A stretch of 64,000 nt of DNA from the NCBI RefSeq assembly GCF_028771845.1, contig NZ_CP118270.1:5394001-5458000 (forward strand), given 5' to 3'. The stretch is from Paenibacillus marchantiae (GTDB lineage: Bacteria > Bacillota > Bacilli > Paenibacillales > Paenibacillaceae). Shown here one piece after another: positions 37,170 to 44,884 of the stretch. Numbering within the stretch: the stretch's first letter is position 1; every line of letters starts with the position of its first letter. Position numbers and translations under genes: made by a program. The notes under the pieces were generated by a model. That model searched no databases, was not told where the DNA came from, and was given only the letters and a program-made list of their open reading frames with translations.

Positions 37170-37976
37170 TTATGATGCACTCATTGAGAATTCAGCAATG
37201 ATTCGTTCCAATTCGGATAAATGCTTGATTTGATGGTCAGGCACATACGATTCGGTATTCTCTTTATTCTCACGGTTAATCCAAACAGACTGAATACCTG
37301 CAGACAATGCTCCACGAATATCAGTCGTAAGCTTATCTCCAACCATCATACTCTCCTCAGGTTGCACTCCCAGCTTACTCAATGCGTGCTCGAAGATCGA
37401 AGGATCAGGTTTGCCTTTACCGAACGAACCCGAGATAATAATTTCGTCAAAAAAAGGAGCCAATTCAGGAACGCCGTCAAGCTTCTCTTGTTGTAAAGCA
37501 GGACAGCCGTTGGTTAAAAGCAAAAGCTTGAACTTCCCTTGTAGATGACTCAACGTTTCCATCGTTTCTTCATAGACATGGGGTCTTGATCTCCGCTCCG
37601 CCCCAAATTGTAAGGCGAGTTGTTCCGCCAGATCTTCACGATCAACACCCAACTTTAACAAGCCACGACGCCATGACTCTTTACGATATGCGGGTGCAAG
37701 CTGCTCCAACTGGCGAAACTCCGGCTGATCCCCACCCGTGAAGTTAGCCCAAAGACCTTCAAACGGGTTAATCCCAATCATTTTGGTAAACGAAAAAGTT
37801 TCATAAGACTCATACAGATTACGTGCCTCATTACGAACAGCTTCTTCAAGGTCTTCGGGTTTAACGCCCGTCTCTTGAGCTGCGATCAAGCAAGTCTCAT
37901 GAAAGGCCTCTCGAACACTGCGCTCATCCCACAGTAAAGTATCATCTAGGTCGAACAAAATCGCTTTTAACGCCAT
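37170..37976 (-). CDS. HAD-superfamily subfamily IA hydrolase
   Basis: The 268-residue cytoplasmic phosphatase has the nucleophile motif LFDLDDTLLWD at the N-terminus, LLLTNG (motif II), KPDPSIFEHAL (Lys, motif III) and MMVGDKLTTDIRGA (motif IV). A helical cap of type C1 lies between motifs I and II. It resembles YjjG/YfnB-like nucleotidases, but the substrate is unknown. The ATG at 37976 is spaced correctly from AAGGGGAAG; an ATG three codons upstream is too close. Confidence 0.9.
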   Translation of the reverse strand: MALKAILFDLDDTLLWDERSVREAFHETCLIAAQETGVKPEDLEEAVRNEARNLYESYETFSFTKMIGINPFEGLWANFTGGDQPEFRQLEQLAPAYRKESWRRGLLKLGVDREDLAEQLALQFGAERRSRPHVYEETMETLSHLQGKFKLLLLTNGCPALQQEKLDGVPELAPFFDEIIISGSFGKGKPDPSIFEHALSKLGVQPEESMMVGDKLTTDIRGALSAGIQSVWINRENKENTESYVPDHQIKHLSELERIIAEFSMSAS

Positions 37977-38003
37977 TTCGGTCATCTTCCCCTTTATGCA
38001 AAA

Positions 38004-38516
38004 TTACTTTTTCTCGTATGTTTCCACAGTGATCTGATGTGCTTTGGCGAATTTCAGAAGACGTTCAGTAATTGCATCAGTATCATAACGATTCAGTAGT
38101 TTGGTAAATACCCATCTCTTACCTCGTGCATTATGCTCAATCACAACCGTACCTGGCTCAATTCTGAATTTCACGATATCGTCGACTCCAATTGAACGCT
38201 CACGGTTCCCTTTTGTCGTCAAAATCCGGTTACTTCCTATTTTGACATAAGGACGACGGAGCATGAAGATGACTGCCAAAAATACATACAGCAACAAGGT
38301 CACCCAGTCCCAAGTGGTCATCGGAGCTTTGACAAGAAATGTACTCATAAAGAGGTACAGGAATGCTAGTCCGATCAGAAAAATAGGAAACAGAAGACTG
38401 CGTCCTTTAAATACGTCCTCACCTGGTGTGCCAGAAACCGGTTTACCGCTTTTTTTACGTTGCTGATTCAACTGCTTAGAATTTTTTCGAACCGTTCTCT
38501 CGAACGAACGCGACAT
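38004..38516 (-). CDS. Two-helix membrane protein with PH-like C-terminus, unknown function
   Basis: About 170 residues. The N-terminal 45 residues are basic and cytoplasmic, then come two membrane helices (about 46-63 and 70-88), then a soluble C-terminal part that looks like a small beta domain. The ATG at 38516 follows AAGGGGG. It sits just upstream of the HAD gene with a 27-base gap and is probably co-transcribed. No function assigned. Confidence 0.75.
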   Translation of the reverse strand: MSRSFERTVRKNSKQLNQQRKKSGKPVSGTPGEDVFKGRSLLFPIFLIGLAFLYLFMSTFLVKAPMTTWDWVTLLLYVFLAVIFMLRRPYVKIGSNRILTTKGNRERSIGVDDIVKFRIEPGTVVIEHNARGKRWVFTKLLNRYDTDAITERLLKFAKAHQITVETYEKK

Positions 38517-38606
38517 GAGAATCCCCCTTAGATGTTCTTTGTATCGGCTTACATAACTGCAAACCAACATTTCCCCCTATAATTTGCAACCTCTAGATAA
38601 CAGGAA

Positions 38607-38641
38607 AAAACCTAAATATCATAATGATATCATTAGGTTTC
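38607..38641 (-). terminator. Terminator of the DUF896 transcript
   Basis: Minus-strand AAACCTAA ... TTAGGTTT stem with an inner ATATCAT/ATGATAT stem and a following T run. Confidence 0.75.
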
Positions 38642-38642
38642 C

Positions 38643-38852
38643 TTAATGTTTGAGTTTGCCTTGGTGGCCTTGATCGTTCTCATCATCTACAATTTCAATC
38701 GTATCCAGTTGTTGTCTGAAATTGCTTCGAATGTTATTCAAATAGATTTCTCTAAGTTTGGCACGTTCAGCGAGCTCTTCCTCTGTCAATCCAGTGGATT
38801 TTTGCTTACGGGCCAATTCATTAATACGTGCTACCAGACTATCTATATCCAA
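38643..38852 (-). CDS. DUF896 (YnzC/UPF0291) protein
   Basis: A 69-residue helical protein with the family core DSLVARINELARKQKSTGLTEEE. The TTG start at 38852 is spaced 7 bases from GGAGGGG and gives MDIDSL, the usual N-terminus. A more upstream TTG lies inside the ribosome binding site. In Bacillus the homologue follows yneA/yneB in the lexA-linked SOS operon, as here. Function not established. Confidence 0.9.
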   Translation of the reverse strand: MDIDSLVARINELARKQKSTGLTEEELAERAKLREIYLNNIRSNFRQQLDTIEIVDDENDQGHQGKLKH

Positions 38853-38948
38853 GCTTGTCCCCTCCAAAAATACAAAGTCATATTAACTTTGACATGTTAA
38901 GGGCAGCTTGTCAAGCTGACACGCATTAGCGCGTGTGGATATGCAGCT

Positions 38949-39326
38949 TTAATCTGTGAATTGAGGCAGTATTAAGACTTGCCCCACCTGTATTGAAGTT
39001 GAATGAAGTTGATTCACTTTCTTGATTGCTTCTATATATACACGTGTATCCATTGTTTCAGGTTTGTGATCCAATGATATACTCCATAGCGTATCTCCTT
39101 GTGAAACTGCCATCTTCCCCCCAGGCAACAGATCGTTCTCATTGCCAGCGAACACAGTCAATACTGTACTGCATCCAACCAGTATAATTAAGCTTACGAT
39201 TATTAATTTCAAGACCCAAGTTGGGACATTACCTTTTGCAAAAACCTTTTTAAAATTCCTTATGTTAGTTTCAACCACTTCTGAATGCACCGGTTCGTAA
39301 ATACTTTGATAAGTAGAATATCTCAT
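38949..39326 (-). CDS. yneA: YneA-like LysM cell-division suppressor
   Basis: The 125-residue protein has a basic cytoplasmic N-terminus (about 1-38), one membrane helix (about 39-62) and a C-terminal LysM domain (about 72-123, VSQGDTLWSISLDHK to VGQVLILPQF). Bacillus YneA, the SOS-induced division inhibitor, has the same order. It is divergent from lexA, with LexA-like boxes between. The ribosome binding site is GGAGGTCG. Confidence 0.88.
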   Translation of the reverse strand: MRYSTYQSIYEPVHSEVVETNIRNFKKVFAKGNVPTWVLKLIIVSLIILVGCSTVLTVFAGNENDLLPGGKMAVSQGDTLWSISLDHKPETMDTRVYIEAIKKVNQLHSTSIQVGQVLILPQFTD

Positions 39327-39340
39327 TAAATATCGACCTC

Positions 39341-39354
39341 CAAACGTTTGTTCC
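39341..39354. promoter_or_regulatory. LexA-like box near yneA start
   Basis: CAAACGTTTGTTCC compared with CGAACNNNNGTTCG has two mismatches. It lies immediately upstream of yneA. Confidence 0.45.
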
Positions 39355-39378
39355 TATCCTGTTGAAATTAATATAACA

Positions 39379-39392
39379 CGAACACATGTTTT
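39379..39392. promoter_or_regulatory. LexA box (yneA side)
   Basis: CGAACACATGTTTT matches the Bacillus Cheo box CGAACRNRYGTTYG except for the last base. Confidence 0.75.
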
Positions 39393-39407
39393 GTACAATA
39401 ACTTTTT

Positions 39408-39421
39408 AGAACAATTGTTCG
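39408..39421. promoter_or_regulatory. LexA-like box (yneA side)
   Basis: AGAACAATTGTTCG contains the perfect palindrome GAACAATTGTTC, close to the LexA consensus. Confidence 0.65.
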
Positions 39422-39567
39422 CTTTTTTTTGTTGATACTACATTCTATTATCTTTCTTCTATTGTATTGGAATTGTCATTTGCAGTATTTGATTAGACCA
39501 AAAGAAAATTTTCATCTTAATTTGCAAAAAAACATTGATTTTATGGCATTTTATTTAGAACTTATGT

Positions 39568-39596
39568 TTGTACGAACGGAGGTTCTATGTTATAAT
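39568..39596 (+). promoter_or_regulatory. lexA promoter with LexA box in the spacer
   Basis: TTGTAC (39568-39573), a 17-base spacer and TATAAT (39591-39596). The spacer carries CGAACGGAGGTTCT (39573-39586), a LexA-type box that would block RNA polymerase. This indicates autoregulation of lexA. Confidence 0.75.
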
Positions 39597-39631
39597 TTTC
39601 CCAAACGTTACTAAAATGGGGTTGATACGGT

Positions 39632-40258
39632 ATGTCGAAGATATCCAGCAGGCAACAGGCTATTCTGGAGTTTATACGCAATGAAGTCCGGTTGAAGGGG
39701 TATCCTCCTTCCGTACGTGAAATTGGTGAAGCCGTTGGGTTGGCTTCCAGCTCTACAGTACATGGACATCTGGATCGTTTGGAGAAGAAAGGTCTGATTA
39801 GACGTGACCCAACCAAACCAAGAGCCATTGAACTTCTCAGCCAGGAAGAGTCAGAGCATTCACATCAGTTTGCTCACAGCGTTGCTCGCATTCCTGTCGT
39901 GGGTAAAGTTACTGCAGGGGTTCCAATCACAGCAACAGAAAATATCGAAGATTACTTCCCTCTTCCTACGCATTATGTAGGCGAACAGAAAGTATTTATG
40001 CTTTCGGTCGTGGGAGACAGTATGGTTGAAGCAGGCATTGTTAACGGAGACTATGTTATCGTACGTCAGCAGCAAACTGCAGATAACGGCGATATCGTAG
40101 TAGCCATGACTGAAGACGATGAAGCAACGGTTAAAACGTTCTACAAAGAGAAAGATCATATTCGTCTTCAACCGGAAAACTCGACTTTTGAACCGTTGCG
40201 TTTGAAACACGTTAGCATCCTGGGCAAAGTCATTGGCCTTTTCCGTGATATTCATTAA
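39632..40258 (+). CDS. lexA: LexA SOS repressor
   Basis: The 208-residue repressor has an N-terminal winged helix (about 1-70; PSVREIGEAVGLASSSTVHGHL is the recognition region). The C-terminal self-cleaving S24 domain has the Ala95-Gly96 scissile bond (TAGVPITA), Ser130 in VGDSMVEAG and Lys168 in EATVKTF as the catalytic dyad. RecA filaments trigger cleavage after DNA damage. It is divergent from yneA and followed by a perfect terminator. Confidence 0.98.
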   Translation: MSKISSRQQAILEFIRNEVRLKGYPPSVREIGEAVGLASSSTVHGHLDRLEKKGLIRRDPTKPRAIELLSQEESEHSHQFAHSVARIPVVGKVTAGVPITATENIEDYFPLPTHYVGEQKVFMLSVVGDSMVEAGIVNGDYVIVRQQQTADNGDIVVAMTEDDEATVKTFYKEKDHIRLQPENSTFEPLRLKHVSILGKVIGLFRDIH

Positions 40259-40300
40259 TATGTATTGAAGTTGTACAGAGCTCTCACAATAAGATACATA

Positions 40301-40336
40301 AAGAGGTTGTCCCGTTCAACGGGACAACCTCTTTTT
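40301..40336. terminator. Bidirectional terminator between lexA and the aldehyde dehydrogenase
   Basis: AAGAGGTTGTCCCGT-tca-ACGGGACAACCTCTT stem (15 bp) with TTTTTT on the plus side. A second converging gene ends 35 bases later. Confidence 0.9.
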
Positions 40337-40370
40337 TCTTATACAACTTATATTGTTCTACGTTAGTAGA

Positions 40371-41672
40371 TTATTCGCTGCGTTTAAGAATGCTTTTATG
40401 ATGAGAAAACACATCAAAACTCTGTTGACCATGGTAGGAACCCATTCCACTTTCTCCTACGCCGCCAAACGGAAGATAATGTGATGTCATATGAGACAAT
40501 GTATCATTAATGCAACCACCACCAAAAGATACTTGATTCAGAACCTGATTCTGCAGATCCTCATCCTGAGTGAAGAGATATAATGCCAGTGGTTTTGGAC
40601 GGCGAACAATCTCATCTAGCATGGGATTGAGGTCGGTATACTTAAATACAGGAAGAACTGGACCAAAGATCTCTTCTTGCATCACTGGGGATTTCCAATC
40701 CACTTCCCCCAGTACTGTTGGTTCAATGAGCAGCTGATCACGTTCAGAACGTCCACCGATCATTGCTTTGCCATCTTGGAGTAACACCGATAAACGATCA
40801 AAGTTACGTGCGTTGACAATGTGCGGGAAATCAGCATTTCTCATCACATCGTCTCCAAATTTATCCTGAATTTCTGCACCGATCAATTCCAATAATTTGT
40901 CATGTACTTCCTCGTGCACAAGCAAATAGTCTGGAGCGACACAGGTTTGCCCAGCATTCAGGAATTTACCGCGCACAATGCGCTGAGCTGCCAGCTTCAA
41001 ATCTGCATCCTGGTGGACAATGACCGGACTCTTACCACCTAGTTCTAACGTAACTGGAGTCAAATGCTCAGCAGCTGCCTTCATAACAATGCGGCCAACA
41101 CCTGTACTGCCTGTAAAGAAAATATCATCAAACTTTTCTTTCAACAATGCCGTACTCGTCTCGACTTCCCCTTCCATAACTGCCAGGTACTCACTAGGAA
41201 ATATCTCATGAATCAAATCATAAGTCAGACGTGACACGGCTGGGGTTAATTCAGACGGCTTAATAATGGCACAGTTACCCGCAGCAATGGCTCCAATTAG
41301 AGGGCCGAAAGCCAGTTGGAACGGATAGTTCCATGGTGCAATAATAAGAGCAACTCCATAAGGTTCAGGATAAATAAAGCTTGTTCCATCAGGTATAGCA
41401 GAATTTGTAGGCACAGGTTTTGGTGTAGCCCATTCCTCCAAATGTTCCAATGCAAAATCTAGTTCACCCAACACGATCCGAATCTCAGAGCCATAAGCCT
41501 CTGCTTCAGATTTATTTAGATCCGCACGAAGTGCGTCAAGAATACGTTGTTGATATTTCTCAATTCCCTGTCTTAATTGCTGAAGAGCACGAATACGGTA
41601 CTCAATAGACTTAGTCTGACCTGTATAAAAAAATGTCCGCTGTTCGGCAACCAGTTGCTTCTCTTGTTCCAT
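40371..41672 (-). CDS. Aldehyde dehydrogenase (class 3/YwdH-like)
   Basis: The 433-residue NAD(P)-dependent enzyme oxidises aldehydes to acids. PWNYPFQLAFGPLIGAIAAGN is the coenzyme site, FTGSTGVGR (about 187) the glycine turn, LELGGKSP carries the general base Glu and AGQTCVAPDY the catalytic Cys. Length is short, as in class 3 enzymes, which lack part of the N-terminus. No pathway genes adjoin, so the aldehyde is unknown. Confidence 0.93.
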   Translation of the reverse strand: MEQEKQLVAEQRTFFYTGQTKSIEYRIRALQQLRQGIEKYQQRILDALRADLNKSEAEAYGSEIRIVLGELDFALEHLEEWATPKPVPTNSAIPDGTSFIYPEPYGVALIIAPWNYPFQLAFGPLIGAIAAGNCAIIKPSELTPAVSRLTYDLIHEIFPSEYLAVMEGEVETSTALLKEKFDDIFFTGSTGVGRIVMKAAAEHLTPVTLELGGKSPVIVHQDADLKLAAQRIVRGKFLNAGQTCVAPDYLLVHEEVHDKLLELIGAEIQDKFGDDVMRNADFPHIVNARNFDRLSVLLQDGKAMIGGRSERDQLLIEPTVLGEVDWKSPVMQEEIFGPVLPVFKYTDLNPMLDEIVRRPKPLALYLFTQDEDLQNQVLNQVSFGGGCINDTLSHMTSHYLPFGGVGESGMGSYHGQQSFDVFSHHKSILKRSE

Positions 41673-42076
41673 ATTAACATCTCCAATTAATTGTCCAAAA
41701 TTTAATTTCTAAAAACATAAATGAATTATAACGCAATTATATGAAACTATCAACATATAGATACTGTAAAAACAGAGCAAACAATTAAAACGCACTCTCG
41801 CTTCAACGATATGATCATAATTTAATTAACCATTCTATTTCTTATTGACTACATTAAAACCTCAATGCTAAGATGCCAAGATCTACACTACGAATACCTT
41901 TCCCTTTACCTTTTTTGTTTCGGTCCCTGATCTACTACAACGTGAGATAGTAATCGTTCTCGATAGCGCACACGGTTTCTGCCTATGTTATTTCTTCCTG
42001 AATTTTCTCTTCATTAAATACACTTGATATATACTTGGAATCAGGATACTTACTGCATATGTTTACGAGAATAGGA
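41673..42076. other. Intergenic region before the CatB-like locus
   Basis: About 400 AT-rich bases; no gene or clear structure seen. Confidence 0.4.
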
Positions 42077-42105
42077 TTGACAAAAAAAGAGGTCATTGCT
42101 ACAAT
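42077..42105 (+). promoter_or_regulatory. Strong sigma-A promoter of the CatB-like gene
   Basis: TTGACA (42077-42082), 17-base spacer, TACAAT (42100-42105). GGTCATTG and CAATGGCC (42091-42109) form an inverted repeat around the -10, a possible operator. The leader transcript would begin near 42112. Confidence 0.8.
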
Positions 42106-42136
42106 GGCCCTCATATCTTAAGGAAGGATGATTCAG

Positions 42137-42190
42137 ATGATTCGTCGTCTAAAAAAACTAAAGAATGTGGCTACCGCATCACGCTTCTAA
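42137..42190 (+). CDS. Leader peptide MIRRLKKLKNVATASRF
   Basis: A 17-codon open frame with its own ribosome binding site (AAGGAAGG) 9-10 bases upstream. It ends in TAA inside the 5' arm of the hairpin that precedes the acetyltransferase start. Its size, position and the Ala/Thr/Ser-rich stretch VATAS before the stem match regulatory leader peptides of inducible antibiotic-resistance genes (cat, erm type), in which a drug-stalled ribosome opens the downstream hairpin. The specific inducer cannot be told from sequence. Confidence 0.75.
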   Translation: MIRRLKKLKNVATASRF

Positions 42191-42217
42191 GTTACTCAGA
42201 AATATAACTTAGAAGCG
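42182..42217 (+). promoter_or_regulatory. Attenuator hairpin over the leader stop and next to the CatB-like ribosome binding site
   Basis: A perfect 13-bp inverted repeat: CGCTTCTAAGTTA (42182-42194) and TAACTTAGAAGCG (42205-42217) with a 10-base loop. Its 3' arm abuts and overlaps GCGAGGA (42215-42221), the ribosome binding site for the ATG at 42229. No T run follows, so it is a translational rather than a transcriptional attenuator. Confidence 0.8.
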
Positions 42218-42228
42218 AGGAATTTAAA

Positions 42229-42888
42229 ATGAATATAAACCACTTTAATCACTGGTCCGAAATTAAGTATTTAAAGGACATTGTAACCAATCCATTAATT
42301 GATGTTGGCGATTACTCCTATTACTCTGGTTATTACGATAACCATTCATCTTTTGAAGATGGATGCGTGAGATATTTATGGGGAGATGAAAAATCGAGGA
42401 GCTTATTCAACCCGATTGAGGAATTTGGTTGGCAAATAGATCGATTAATTATTGGTAATTATGTATGTATCGCAGCCGGTGTCGTTATTCTTATGGGAGG
42501 AAATAACAATCACCATGCGGAGTGGATCACGGTTTATCCGTTCGCTAATCAAATTAGCCGTTCATTCTCACCCAAGGGAGATACCATTATAGAAAGCGAT
42601 GCATGGATCGGCATGAATGCCATGATTATGCCTGGTGTTACCATTGGTGAAGGTGCGATTGTTGCAGCAGGCTCAGTTGTAACAAAAGATGTCTCCCCTT
42701 ACACGATAGTTGGTGGAAATCCTGCAAAAGAGGTAAAGAAGCGTTTCTCAGAAGAAGAAATCATGAAGTTAAAAGAAATGCGCTGGTTTGATTGGAAAAG
42801 AGAATCAATTGAAGCAGTCACTCACTTGCTTTCGAGCTCTTCAATTAACAAGTTATATGAGCATTATTTATTAGAAATTAAGGACTGA
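42229..42888 (+). CDS. CatB-related xenobiotic O-acetyltransferase
   Basis: The 219-residue protein is a left-handed parallel beta-helix (hexapeptide repeat) acetyltransferase. VGDYSYYSGYY near residue 26, GNNNHHAEW (catalytic His region, about 101), DAWIGMNAMIMPGVTIGEGAIVAAGSVVTKDV and IVGGNPAKEVKKRF are typical of CatB type B chloramphenicol or Vat streptogramin A acetyltransferases. The YSYYSGYY motif favours CatB. Many chromosomal members are uncharacterised, so activity must be tested. It lies behind a leader peptide and hairpin, and a strong terminator follows. Confidence 0.85.
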   Translation: MNINHFNHWSEIKYLKDIVTNPLIDVGDYSYYSGYYDNHSSFEDGCVRYLWGDEKSRSLFNPIEEFGWQIDRLIIGNYVCIAAGVVILMGGNNNHHAEWITVYPFANQISRSFSPKGDTIIESDAWIGMNAMIMPGVTIGEGAIVAAGSVVTKDVSPYTIVGGNPAKEVKKRFSEEEIMKLKEMRWFDWKRESIEAVTHLLSSSSINKLYEHYLLEIKD

Positions 42889-42902
42889 GCTCCTATAGAC
42901 AT

Positions 42903-42938
42903 AAAGCTAGGTAGAATAATATTCTACCTAGCTTTTTT
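42903..42938 (+). terminator. Terminator of the CatB-like gene
   Basis: AAAGCTAGGTAGAAT / ATTCTACCTAGCTTT stem followed by a T run. Confidence 0.9.
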
Positions 42939-42962
42939 TATATCTCCTTGCCCACAGAAAAG

Positions 42963-42996
42963 AAAAACCCCTCAGCGCTAGAGCGCCAAGGGATTC
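42963..42996 (-). terminator. Probable original glnA terminator, now separated by the prophage
   Basis: On the minus strand CCCTTGGCGC-tcta-GCGCTGAGGG is followed by TTTTT. It is just outside the left direct repeat, where the end of glnA would be without the insertion. Confidence 0.65.
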
Positions 42997-43000
42997 AGCT

Positions 43001-43053
43001 ATTAGTACAACGTGATATATTGATCGCGTTCCCATTGTGTGGACTTGTGTACG
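43001..43053. repeat. Left attachment repeat (copy of the glnA 3' end)
   Basis: 37 bases identical to 53603-53639 (ATTAGTACAACGTGATATAT and onward to CCCATTG). After one extra T it continues identically for another 15 bases. It encodes, on the minus strand, the last residues of glutamine synthetase ending ITLY-stop. Confidence 0.88.
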
Positions 43054-43152
43054 GTTTATGTACGATCCCTTCATATTTATTGTTTCTTTCAATATATATG
43101 CGCTATATACGACAATTAACAGGAACTAACGTTCGTATATAATCATAGCTTT

Positions 43153-43200
43153 TCACGACTTGGGGGATGTTTGGGGGACGAGTTGGGGGACGTCCCCTAA
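43153..43200 (+). pseudogene. Possible second integrase C-terminal tail
   Basis: The frame reads SRLGGCLGDELGDVP-stop, resembling the NGGRLGDTPQ-stop end of the integrase stub at the other end. TTGGGGGA repeats are shared. It may be debris of another element that used the same site. Short, so uncertain. Confidence 0.35.
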
Positions 43201-43275
43201 ACTTCAAATTAACCGTTAGTACAGCTCCGATGGATCGCAAATCATATGTCCGAAACAACCCTATATAATAGAAGG

Positions 43276-43311
43276 AAAAAACTGAGCTCCTTGAGTAATC
43301 CCTTGGAGCTC
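43276..43311 (-). terminator. Terminator on the minus strand near the left prophage end
   Basis: GAGCTCC ... GGAGCTC stem followed by AGTTTTTTCC, seven bases after a stop codon at 43318. Confidence 0.65.
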
Positions 43312-43317
43312 TATCAA

Positions 43318-43440
43318 TTATCGGCTTGCCCCGTCTCCTTTGTAGTCCTTCTTGCACCAAGTATGCTTCGCGGTGTTCTGGGTAACGAAAAAATATTCAT
43401 TCACTTTTACATATTTAATTGAATATGTAGGATTTATTGT
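43318..43440 (-). pseudogene. C-terminal gene fragment, unknown
   Basis: A 40-codon frame ending HTWCKKDYKGDGASR, directly followed by a terminator. An in-frame stop lies just upstream and no canonical start with a ribosome binding site is present. It is probably the tail of a lost gene. Confidence 0.35.
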
Positions 43441-43507
43441 TTAGACAACATTTGTTAATTTTTGTAATATTAATTCTTTATTAACCCTGAGGAGGAAATA
43501 AGAACCA

Positions 43508-44233
43508 ATTAAAAGAAAGATCAATCTACTATTAATTTTCACGCTTATTTTGTCTGTGTTTATCCCTTTATCTTCTGTAAGTGCTTATACGGGTGGCTAT
43601 GCTAATGGCAAAGATTCCACAATTATGATTCCTGATATCTACTTTATTACAAAGCCACATGACTCTAAAGTTGTAACAACATTAATTACCGATAATAATG
43701 AAACGACAGGAGCTTTACTTCCTAAAAATAAAATGGTAATGATTGATTTAGGAACAGATAGAACAATTGATTCCTTTAAAATTAACAGCGATTTAAAAAA
43801 TATGAGAATTAACTTTTACGATAGATCGACTGGTTATTTAAGTGAGTTCACCCTAAAAGGTGGGACTGGAACACTCGAACCACTACCCAACGGAAAAGTT
43901 ATAAGTAAAGTAAGATACATTACTTTGTACACAATGTCTGGAGAAGACATTAATATTAACGAACTTGACTTCTTCTATAGTAAGGATCCGAATACATCAC
44001 CTGACCCTACTGATCCGGTTGATCCAGTAGATCCAGTAGATCCAGCTGCAGATCGTGCCATTCTAGTTGTAACGATGACAACAGGCCTTGAAAAAGAGTT
44101 TGATCTCCCAATGAGTGATGTAAATGCATTCCTCAACTGGTACGATGCTCGTGATGCAGGCGCTGGCCCGGCCAAGTTCGCCATAAACAAATATGGCAAC
44201 AACAAAGCGTACAGATTACGTGATATTCGATAA
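43508..44233 (+). CDS. Secreted protein with proline-rich linker, unknown function
   Basis: About 241 residues. A clear Sec signal peptide (IKRKINLLLIFTLILS..., cleavage near VSA) begins at an ATT codon at 43508, after GAGGAGGAAAT. The only canonical start (TTG at 43550) lies inside the hydrophobic core. So either ATT is used or an ATG was lost. The mature N-terminal half is a beta-rich, possibly carbohydrate-binding domain. A DPTDPVDPVDPVDP linker follows (about 165-178), then a 50-residue C-terminal domain found in Paenibacillus secreted proteins (LNWYDARDAGAGPAKFAI). Cargo of the prophage. Confidence 0.65.
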   Translation: MKRKINLLLIFTLILSVFIPLSSVSAYTGGYANGKDSTIMIPDIYFITKPHDSKVVTTLITDNNETTGALLPKNKMVMIDLGTDRTIDSFKINSDLKNMRINFYDRSTGYLSEFTLKGGTGTLEPLPNGKVISKVRYITLYTMSGEDININELDFFYSKDPNTSPDPTDPVDPVDPVDPAADRAILVVTMTTGLEKEFDLPMSDVNAFLNWYDARDAGAGPAKFAINKYGNNKAYRLRDIR

Positions 44234-44383
44234 GATTTTGACATTTGAAGTAAGTGAATACACGACCAACTAATTACACGACTCTGTGCTTATTGCACGG
44301 AGTCTTTTCTTTAAAGAAATATATGGAAATAACCAAATAGGTCTGATAGACTATTCTGGATTGATTACAAAACTGGAGGACAT

Positions 44384-44716
44384 ATGAAAGAAAAAGTTGA
44401 GTATATTGTTGTAGTTTCTATGGCCGCTTGTGTTCTGTTGATTATTTTTGGATTCAGTTTAGTATTGTTTTTAAATATGTTTATTAATATTAAGAGAAGA
44501 ATCAGTGGTGAAAATTCAAAATTGAGACCTTGTGTTTCTTGTGGACATTCCATCTCTAGATCTGCTCTTTTGTGTCCTAATTGCGGACATAGTTACGGAA
44601 AAGAGAGTAGTATTTATGATTCTATAATAGCTTGTTTTATATTAGGAGTATTTACGCTTGGAGCAGGAATAGGAGCATTAATAGAGTTTCTCCCTGATTT
44701 TATGGGGAGGAGGTAG
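44384..44716 (+). CDS. Small membrane protein with zinc ribbon
   Basis: 110 residues. A long N-terminal membrane helix (about 6-32) is followed by a zinc-ribbon-like CVSCGHS / CPNCGHS pair (Cys near 50, 53, 65 and 68) and a second hydrophobic segment (about 82-100). The ribosome binding site is CTGGAGG. The family is uncharacterised and may be prophage cargo. Confidence 0.7.
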   Translation: MKEKVEYIVVVSMAACVLLIIFGFSLVLFLNMFINIKRRISGENSKLRPCVSCGHSISRSALLCPNCGHSYGKESSIYDSIIACFILGVFTLGAGIGALIEFLPDFMGRR

Positions 44717-44718
44717 AA

Positions 44719-44787
44719 ATGAGTTTGATTGATTACATAGATGTAGGAAATGATTGGAAGACACGGATGCATTTTTATGATTGTTGA
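44719..44787 (+). CDS. Possible 22-residue peptide
   Basis: A strong ribosome binding site (GGGAGGAGG) overlaps the end of the previous gene, and an ATG follows 5 bases later. The 22-codon frame ends MHFYDC. It may be a truncated gene. Confidence 0.3.
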   Translation: MSLIDYIDVGNDWKTRMHFYDC

Positions 44788-44852
44788 AATGACACCTCTT
44801 GCCATGATAACTGTGTCAGCAATGTTGGATATATTAAAAGATTTTTGACATC

Positions 44853-44884
44853 AAAAAGGAGCCTATAAATGGCTCCTATTTTTG
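44853..44884. terminator. Bidirectional terminator in prophage cargo
   Basis: AAAAAGGAGCC-tataaat-GGCTCC with A/T runs on both sides. Confidence 0.8.

Noticed and set aside
42229..42888. Naming the acetyltransferase vat or catB outright
   Set aside because: Motifs fit both groups of the xenobiotic acetyltransferase family; CatB is closer, but substrate cannot be read from sequence.
43103..43360. An 85-codon minus-strand frame at the left prophage end
   Set aside because: It runs through the TTGGGGGA repeats and a terminator hairpin and has no ribosome binding site.
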